Shown here: piece after piece, positions 41,586-46,934 of the stretch
Layout of the letters: each line of letters begins with the position of its first letter
Numbering within the stretch: position 1 is the first letter of the stretch
Origin: Deltaproteobacteria bacterium
GTDB lineage: Bacteria; Desulfobacterota; Desulfarculia; Adiutricales; Adiutricaceae
NCBI GenBank assembly: GCA_031276865.1
Contig: JAISMF010000046.1
Coordinates: 1 to 46,934 of the forward strand
Direction of reading: 5' to 3'
Length of the DNA stretch: 46,934 nucleotides
Notes under the pieces: generated by a model
Databases searched by the model: none
Told to the model about the DNA's origin: nothing
The model's input: only the letters and a program-made list of their open reading frames with translations
Position numbers and translations under genes: made by a program

Positions 41586-44405
41586 GTGTCCAAGCTGAAA
41601 GACATAGTCGCCAGCAGCGGCAAGCAGGTCCTTTTGGTCATTCTGGCTTTCCTGGTCATGACCGTGGCCAGCTCCTTTTACGTGAGCTCGGTTATGAAAA
41701 AGCAGATAGACCTCCACGGCCGAAGCGAGCTTCTGCTCTACGAGGCCTACCTGCGCACCCTGATCATGGCGAACGAGGACGCTTTGAAGAGCGCCACGTC
41801 GGTTATTTTATGGGCCCTGAAAAGGGGCGCCGGGGATGCGGAAATCCTCGAGGAAATCAGGTCCTTGACCTCGGCGTTTAAAAAGCAGGAGGATATAGGA
41901 GGCATCTTCCGCTCGATTTACGGGTTCGTGGACGGCAAGTACATAGACGTGAACGGAGTGGTTCCGGCCGAGCTCCGCCGGAGCGGGGACGGGGTCGGGA
42001 CGGCCTTCGAAGAGGAGGAAGGCATCCTCCACACGGTCTCCTACATCGATCCCGCGACCAAGCAGGCCGTGGCCGCGTTGTCCATAAACGTCGTCGATCA
42101 AAGCGGCGTGAAACGCGGCAGAATGGTCATAGACTTCTACCTGCAGCCCATCGTGGACGAGGTCAAGAACTTCAAAGTGGGGGACGTGGGGTTCGGTCTT
42201 CTTTTAGACAGCTCCTTTATGGTGCTCTCCTTTCCCGAGCGCTCCTTCGTGGGCGGCAAAATCGACGAGATACCGGGCTTCGCCGGCATCTCCGACCAGC
42301 TGGGAGGCCTCGGGGATGAGGTCCTGGCCCAGCGCTACAAGCTGAACGACGTGGACCACGTGGGCTTTTTCAGCCGGCTGGAAAACGGGTGGTACGTGGG
42401 GGTGCTGGCCCCGTTGGACTTCTACTACGAGAGGGTCTCTTCCCTCTTTCCCGTCATCCTGCTTATAAGCCTCGTTCTCGCCGCGATTTTAAGCGTGGTG
42501 CTCGTAAGGCTGAGTCTGGCCAAGAGCCGTTCCGAAGAGGAGAGCCGTTTGAAGACCTCCTTTCTGGCCAGGATGAGCCACGAGATCCGGACCCCCATGA
42601 ACGCCATCATAGGGTTGAGCGAACTCGCCGTCAGGGACTACGGGGGAAAGGAGGCCTTGAACTACATCTCGGAAATCCACAACGCCGGGCGCAACCTCTT
42701 GGGGATAATAAACGACATTTTGGACTTTTCCAAGGTGGAGTCCGGAAAACTGGAGATCCACCCGGCGCCCTACAAACCGGCCAGGCTTTTAAGCGACGTC
42801 CTCTCCATGGCCAACGCCAGGCTCAAGGACAAACCCCTCGTCTTGGAAACCGACATCGCCAGGGACATCCCCTCCGAACTCTACGGCGACGAGGGCTGCA
42901 TCCGGCAGGTTTTGATCAACCTCATTTCCAACGCCATCAAGTACACCCCCGAGGGCTACATAAAGTTCATCGTGAAAACCCAGGCCTTGGACGACGGCTT
43001 GATCCGCCTCTCCTTCGCCGTGGAGGACAGCGGGATCGGGATAAAGAAGGAAAACTTGGGAAAAATTTTCGACGAGTTCTTCCGCCCCAAGGAGAGGGTG
43101 AGAAACGCCTACGTGGAGGGGACGGGATTGGGCCTTCCCATAGCCCAGAGCTACTGCCGCCTCATGGGAGGCGAGGTCACGGTGGAAAGCGTCTACGGGA
43201 CGGGATCCACCTTCACGGCCACCATTCTCCAGAAGGTCCTGGATCCCCGTCTTATGGATCTGGAGGCCTACCAGGCCTCCAGATCCATAAGAAAGGAGGT
43301 GGACATTCCCTTCGTGTCGCCAGGCTTCGAGGTGCTTCTGGTGGACGACATAGAGACCAACCTCATGGTGGCGGTCGGCCTCCTGGCCCCCTACAAATTC
43401 GAGACGACCTCCTGCAAAAGCGGTGAAGAGGCCCTGAAGGCGGCGAAAACCCGGCGCTTCGATCTTATGTTCATCGATCACATGATGCCCAAGATGGACG
43501 GCGTGGAGACCTTGAAGAGGCTGAGGGAGGCTCAGGGAGGCCAGAGGGGGGTTCCGGCGGTGGCGTTTACGGCCAACGCCATGAAGGGAACGAGGGAGCT
43601 GCTTCTGGCCAGCGGCTTCGACGACTTCATCTCCAAACCCGTGAACACCGAGGAGCTGACCGCTCTTCTGGATAAATGGGTGCCCAAAAACAGACGCCAG
43701 GCTCCCCTGCCCGCCCTGGGGCGGGAGGGGGAGCTCCGGAGCGCCGAGGCCCGGGATCCTGGCTTCATCGCGATTTCCGGCGTGGACACGAAGCTGGGCC
43801 TCCACAGAAGCGGGGGCGCGCCGCGGAAGTATCTGGCTTTACTGAAGGTCTTCCTCCTAGATTCCGCGGCGGCGCTGAACTCGCTTAAAGAGCTGGATTC
43901 GCGAACTCCCGCGGCGGATGAGCTTTCCGGCCTCTTCCACGGCATGAAGTCGGCCGCCGCCAACATCGGAGCCAAGGACTTTTCGGAAAAGTCCAAAGCC
44001 TACGAAATCGCGGCCGCCGGGGGCGATTTCAGCTTCTTCAAGCCGGAGGTTCTTCGCACCTACGCGGACGATTTGCGGCTGCTGCGGGAGAACATAAAAA
44101 AGGCCCTAGACGAGGTTTCCCTTTCGGCGGAGGGAAAAGAGGATTTAAAGGAGCGGCCTGGAGGGGATCCGGCGGGAGAGGGTGGAAGAGAGGACTTTTT
44201 CGAGCGCGAGAAACAGGCGGTCATGGAGCTTCATGGCGCTTTGGAGAGGCGGGACGTGGGACTCGCCGATAAACTGATCGAAGAGCTGGAGGCGAAAGCT
44301 TCCAGGGAAAGTCGTAAACTGTACCAGGAAATGTCGGATCTCATTTTGATATCGGATTTCAAAGGCGCGCTGAACATCATCAACACTATGGACAAAGAAG
44401 CGTAA
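41586..44405 (+). CDS. hybrid sensor histidine kinase (sensor - HisKA - HATPase - REC - Hpt-like)
   Basis: 939 residues. Two transmembrane helices (~13-35 and ~288-311) enclose a Cache-like periplasmic sensor. There is no obvious HAMP domain. The phosphorylated His is in MSHEIRTPMN (~331); ATP-binding blocks are NLISNAIKYTPEG, DSGIGI and GTGLGLPIAQSYCRLMGG. The receiver has LLVDDIETN (~586), the Asp in FIDHMMPKMDG (~629) and Lys in ISKPVN. A C-terminal Hpt-like helical domain carries HGMKSAAANIGAKDFS (~784). Start GTG without a clear Shine-Dalgarno. A phosphorelay partner, the HD-GYP regulator, follows directly. Confidence 0.92.
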   Translation: MSKLKDIVASSGKQVLLVILAFLVMTVASSFYVSSVMKKQIDLHGRSELLLYEAYLRTLIMANEDALKSATSVILWALKRGAGDAEILEEIRSLTSAFKKQEDIGGIFRSIYGFVDGKYIDVNGVVPAELRRSGDGVGTAFEEEEGILHTVSYIDPATKQAVAALSINVVDQSGVKRGRMVIDFYLQPIVDEVKNFKVGDVGFGLLLDSSFMVLSFPERSFVGGKIDEIPGFAGISDQLGGLGDEVLAQRYKLNDVDHVGFFSRLENGWYVGVLAPLDFYYERVSSLFPVILLISLVLAAILSVVLVRLSLAKSRSEEESRLKTSFLARMSHEIRTPMNAIIGLSELAVRDYGGKEALNYISEIHNAGRNLLGIINDILDFSKVESGKLEIHPAPYKPARLLSDVLSMANARLKDKPLVLETDIARDIPSELYGDEGCIRQVLINLISNAIKYTPEGYIKFIVKTQALDDGLIRLSFAVEDSGIGIKKENLGKIFDEFFRPKERVRNAYVEGTGLGLPIAQSYCRLMGGEVTVESVYGTGSTFTATILQKVLDPRLMDLEAYQASRSIRKEVDIPFVSPGFEVLLVDDIETNLMVAVGLLAPYKFETTSCKSGEEALKAAKTRRFDLMFIDHMMPKMDGVETLKRLREAQGGQRGVPAVAFTANAMKGTRELLLASGFDDFISKPVNTEELTALLDKWVPKNRRQAPLPALGREGELRSAEARDPGFIAISGVDTKLGLHRSGGAPRKYLALLKVFLLDSAAALNSLKELDSRTPAADELSGLFHGMKSAAANIGAKDFSEKSKAYEIAAAGGDFSFFKPEVLRTYADDLRLLRENIKKALDEVSLSAEGKEDLKERPGGDPAGEGGREDFFEREKQAVMELHGALERRDVGLADKLIEELEAKASRESRKLYQEMSDLILISDFKGALNIINTMDKEA

Positions 44406-44406
44406 T

Positions 44407-45510
44407 ATGGCGTTAGATCTCTCAAATCTTAAAGTAATGGTCGTGGACGACTCGGTCACAAACCTGAGGGTGGCCAAGAACGTCCTTTCCGACATGGTGG
44501 ACGTCTACACGATACCCTCCGCCACCAGGATGTTCGAACTCCTGGAGGGAATAGATCCGGCGCTCATCCTGCTGGACATCAAAATGCCGGAGATAACCGG
44601 AACCGAGGCCATCAAGAGGCTGAAATCCACGGAGAAGCACAAAGACATACCCGTGATATTTCTGACGGCCAACGCGGACGTGGATTCCGAACTGGAGGGG
44701 TTGAGCCTGGGCGCCGTGGATTACATCACCAAACCCTTCGAGCCCCTCCTTTTGCAGAAAAGGGTCGAAATACATCTGACGATGCGGGCCCAGCAGCGGA
44801 CATTGGAGGAGCAGACGAAGAAGCTCAAGGACTTCAACACCAACCTCTGGAAAATGGTGGAGGAGGAGACCGCCAAGGTCGGAAGGCTGCAGAACACGCT
44901 CCTAAAGACCGTGGTGGAGCTAGTTGAGAGCCGCGACCAGACCACGGGAGGACACATCACCCGCACCATGAAATGGTTGGAGTTTCTGCTGGACGGCATG
45001 ACCGATGCCTCGGTCTACTCCGACGAGATAGACACCTGGGACAAGGCGATAGTCATTCAGTCCTCGGCTCTTCACGACGTGGGAAAAATATCCATAAAGG
45101 ACGATATTTTGAAAAAACCCGCGAAGCTCACTCCGGAGGAGTTCGAGATCATGAAGGATCACGTGGTCTTGGGGGTGGAGATCATAGACAAGATAAGCGG
45201 CAGCCTGCCGGAAAGCGACGCCGGGTTCATGCGGCACGCCAGGATCCTGGCTCACGCCCACCATGAGAAATGGGACGGAACGGGTTATCCGCTGGGTCTC
45301 AAAGGCGAGGAAATCCCGCTCCAGGGACGCCTTATGGCGATTTCTGATGTCTACGACGCCCTCATCTCCAAAAGACCTTACAAAGATCCCTTCCCTCCGG
45401 AAAAGGCGGTCGAGATAATCATAGAGGGGGCGGAAACCCACTTCGACCCTAAACTGATAGAGGTCTTCAAGGCTGTTTCAGACAATTTTCTGCGCTACGG
45501 GAAGGAATAG
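44407..45510 (+). CDS. HD-GYP response regulator (predicted cyclic-di-GMP phosphodiesterase)
   Basis: 367 residues. The receiver domain (VMVVDDSVTN, phosphoacceptor Asp57 in LLDIKMPEITG, T in FLTANA, Lys in YITKPF) is followed by a coiled-coil linker and an HD-GYP domain. The latter has HDVGKISIKDDIL (HD pair ~221-222), HHEKWDGTGYPLGLKGEEIPL (GYP-type motif; key part GTGYP) and ISDVYDALISKRPYK. It starts one base after the kinase stop, so the two are co-translated. Likely receives phosphate from the kinase Hpt or His and lowers c-di-GMP. Confidence 0.93.
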   Translation: MALDLSNLKVMVVDDSVTNLRVAKNVLSDMVDVYTIPSATRMFELLEGIDPALILLDIKMPEITGTEAIKRLKSTEKHKDIPVIFLTANADVDSELEGLSLGAVDYITKPFEPLLLQKRVEIHLTMRAQQRTLEEQTKKLKDFNTNLWKMVEEETAKVGRLQNTLLKTVVELVESRDQTTGGHITRTMKWLEFLLDGMTDASVYSDEIDTWDKAIVIQSSALHDVGKISIKDDILKKPAKLTPEEFEIMKDHVVLGVEIIDKISGSLPESDAGFMRHARILAHAHHEKWDGTGYPLGLKGEEIPLQGRLMAISDVYDALISKRPYKDPFPPEKAVEIIIEGAETHFDPKLIEVFKAVSDNFLRYGKE

Positions 45511-46099
45511 CCTTTCTCCCGGCTCCGGTTTTTGACGCCGCGGGTTAGTATAAATGGGGCTCGAAAAAAGGATAAAAATCCTTCCGGATTCATAATCCCC
45601 GCGTCGGATAGCTATAACGGAGTCGTGGATGAAGCTCGTGAAACGGCGTTTAACTCCAAAGGAGCATGCTTATCAAGACGGATACGTCTCCGGTGGAAAA
45701 ATGTTGGGAAAAAAATTCGTTCCCCTCAATACATGGCTTTTTTTAATATTCGACCACAGTGTTAATAATGAAAACCGCGGGCGTATTTTTCCTATTTGGC
45801 GTGAAAAGATACATGAAGAAAAAGCCCAATTTTTTACTGGGAAACATTTTGGAGCCAAGAAAAAGTCACCGTCCGTCCGCGCGTTTCTTTATTTTCCCTC
45901 CGCCCTTAAGGTGCTTGTTGAACGGCTCGGAAAGGGGCGTATTTACTTCTTTTAGGAAAAGGAACATATTTCATGCCCCTTTCTTTCCGGAATCAATAAA
46001 AAAATTAAAACCATCTTTACCGCTAAGAAATAAAAATAGCTGTAAAATAAGTGTTGTACGGTTTAAAGAAAATAAATTAAAAGGTTAAGAATGGCGATA
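45511..46099. other. AT-rich gene-free stretch
   Basis: About 590 bases, increasingly AT-rich toward the tRNA. Frames at 45629-45955 and 45759-46088 overlap each other in different frames and are not convincing. A small hairpin-like GGATAAAAATCC lies at about 45570. No terminator is obvious after the HD-GYP gene. Confidence 0.45.
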
Positions 46100-46174
46100 T
46101 GGAGCCGCCACGATATTCGAAATCACGACCCGCTGATTACGAATCAGCCGCTCTACCAGCTGAGCTAAGTTGGC
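46100..46174 (-). tRNA. tRNA-Thr (anticodon CGT), degenerate acceptor and T stems
   Basis: The D arm (TAGCTCAGCTGGTAGAGC), anticodon arm (GCTGA TTCGTAA TCAGC) and TTCGAAT T loop are perfect, and CCA is encoded at 46100-46102. The acceptor stem GCCAACT does not pair well with the 3' side: only positions 1-3 and 6 match if the discriminator is T. The T arm is one base short or depends on two G-T pairs. It is 75 nt where 76 is usual. This could be an inactive copy or remnant, or an unusual functional tRNA. Confidence 0.65.
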
Positions 46175-46730
46175 TTACAATTTAAAGCGGCATTTATTCT
46201 TTGAAGCCGTAGATAGTTCCTAAGCGTTGGTGAAAAGGCGCCTCCGTTCTCCGTGAACCGGAAGGGGGAACGAGGTTCCTGTTTCCGACATTTGAATCGG
46301 ACTCTTTTTGAAGTTTCAATTCCGCTGGCGGCCTTAGATCTTTGGCACGGCTGGCGGTTAGGCGGATTTAAGCAATTGGGCGGAAATAAATTAGCGCGTT
46401 CACAGGTGGAGTCCCGCGGCAGATTACCGAGCGCCGCCCCTCCCTCGGAGCGGGGCGGGGTGAAAAGAGGCGGACGGTGTAATGTGGTCCGCCCGTTTCT
46501 TCCGTCGCCGTCCGCGCCGCAAGTCGAGGCGGAGGGGATCCGTCAGCTGGTTACGCCCCGGACTGTCCGCGTCCGTAAAAGGACGAGTGTACGGCGTTCC
46601 AAACGCCTGGCGCTCCCAGCCGGTGGTGATACCAATACGCGCGGCGCGCCTGGTTCTGAAAAATGTTCGCTGGCGCGGTAGGGCCGTAATACGGCGTAAC
46701 ATCCCTTTCGCACCCTGAAGATGGCCGAGG
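46175..46730. other. gene-free stretch beside the tRNA
   Basis: About 550 bases of mixed composition. Frames are open on both strands across 46253-46718 with Arg/Gly/Pro-rich products and no recognisable domain. I see no intact gene. Confidence 0.4.
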
Positions 46731-46934
46731 CTACACGGCCTTATTCTTCCGGGGACCGTCGCGGAGGGCGATAATCTCCAGCTCCGAAAGCCCGCTTAAT
46801 TCGGAGATGGTTGAAAGCGGCATTTCCTTGACAAGCATCTTCATGACCATCTCATAGCGCTCTTCCCGCCTGCCTTCACGCCTGCCTTCCCGTCTGCCTT
46901 CCCGCCTGCCTTCCCGCCTGCCTTCCTTCAGGCC
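46731..46934 (-). CDS. C-terminal end of a Rpn/PDDEXK transposase-type nuclease (partial)
   Basis: 67 codons remain; the gene runs off the window. The visible tail is five EGRR tetrapeptide repeats, then EERYEMVMKMLVKEMPLSTI, SELSGLSELEIIALRDG and the stop. Such (E/R)GxxEG repeats followed by a 'KxMLxxGxxxxxIxxxTGLSxxEI' helix-turn-helix-like ending are typical of Rpn-family recombination-promoting nucleases, which are multi-copy in gut bacteria. The catalytic domain is outside the window. Confidence 0.6.
   Translation of the reverse strand, partial: GLKEGRREGRREGRREGRREGRREERYEMVMKMLVKEMPLSTISELSGLSELEIIALRDGPRKNKAV
46862..46921. repeat. five 12-bp tandem repeats inside the Rpn-type gene
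   Basis: CTTCCCGCCTGC-like units at 46862, 46874, 46886, 46898 and 46910, encoding EGRR on the minus strand. Copy number could vary by slippage without breaking the frame. Confidence 0.85.

Noticed and set aside
46253..46681. 142-codon plus-strand frame near the window end
   Set aside because: Arg/Gly-rich, opposite frame equally open, no recognised domain.
46862..46921. Possible CRISPR or regulatory repeat
   Set aside because: 12-bp repeats are in frame within a coding tail and encode EGRR.

Overview
The window is GC-rich (AT-rich in several spacers) and is dominated by one complete, co-directional division and cell-wall (dcw) cluster from mraZ to ftsZ (about 9.98-32.6 kb). MurE carries the meso-diaminopimelate recognition motif (DNPRTEDP). 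FtsL, FtsQ, NagZ, CdsA and Dxr are all present, so this is a diderm (Gram-negative-type) bacterium. The gene order (mraZ-rsmH-ftsL-ftsI-murE-murF-mraY-murD-ftsW-murG-murC-murB-ftsQ-ftsA-ftsZ, no ddl, radical SAM gene after ftsZ) resembles Deltaproteobacteria/Desulfobacterota. Long gene-free spacers, a truncated DUF1703 ATPase gene and a Rpn-type nuclease tail fit a host- or gut-associated lineage, but that placement is inference.

Layout. (1) 1-2.2 kb: a minus-strand truncated AAA-ATPase/DUF1703 gene and an AT-rich spacer. (2) 2.2-6.7 kb: a large two-ATPase 2-hydroxyacyl-CoA dehydratase activase fusion protein behind an extended -10 promoter and a strong hairpin. (3) 6.7-9.98 kb: a mosaic of inverted repeats and gene remnants, a 56-residue membrane protein gene with its own terminator, then a gene-free stretch up to mraZ. 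(4) 9.98-32.6 kb: the dcw cluster. Its genes are joined by short overlaps (7-11 nt) or separated by unusual T/C-rich spacers in front of ftsI, murE, murD, ftsQ and ftsZ. (5) 32.6-37.05 kb: terminators, a radical SAM gene, nagZ and an unrecognised gene. (6) 37.1-39.2 kb: cdsA-dxr. (7) 39.2-41.6 kb: a minus-strand PD-(D/E)XK-like gene and a gene-free stretch. (8) 41.6-45.5 kb: a hybrid histidine kinase and an HD-GYP response regulator. (9) 45.5-46.9 kb: an AT-rich spacer, a degenerate-looking tRNA-Thr(CGT), and the 3' end of a Rpn-type gene running off the window.

How the genes work together. MurC-F, MraY and MurG make lipid II; FtsW and FtsI polymerise and crosslink it at the septum; FtsQ, FtsL, FtsA and FtsZ place and drive this machinery; NagZ recycles wall fragments. 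The most unusual feature is that the single ftsA expected before ftsZ is replaced by three tandem, diverged ftsA genes. The first and third keep a C-terminal amphipathic helix. The middle one lacks it and has a degraded phosphate-binding loop, and a candidate promoter precedes the second and third. The neighbouring FtsZ keeps its catalytic T7 loop but has altered nucleotide-binding loops. Together this suggests a division system with a multi-component FtsA filament or membrane tether, which is the main candidate for something undescribed here.
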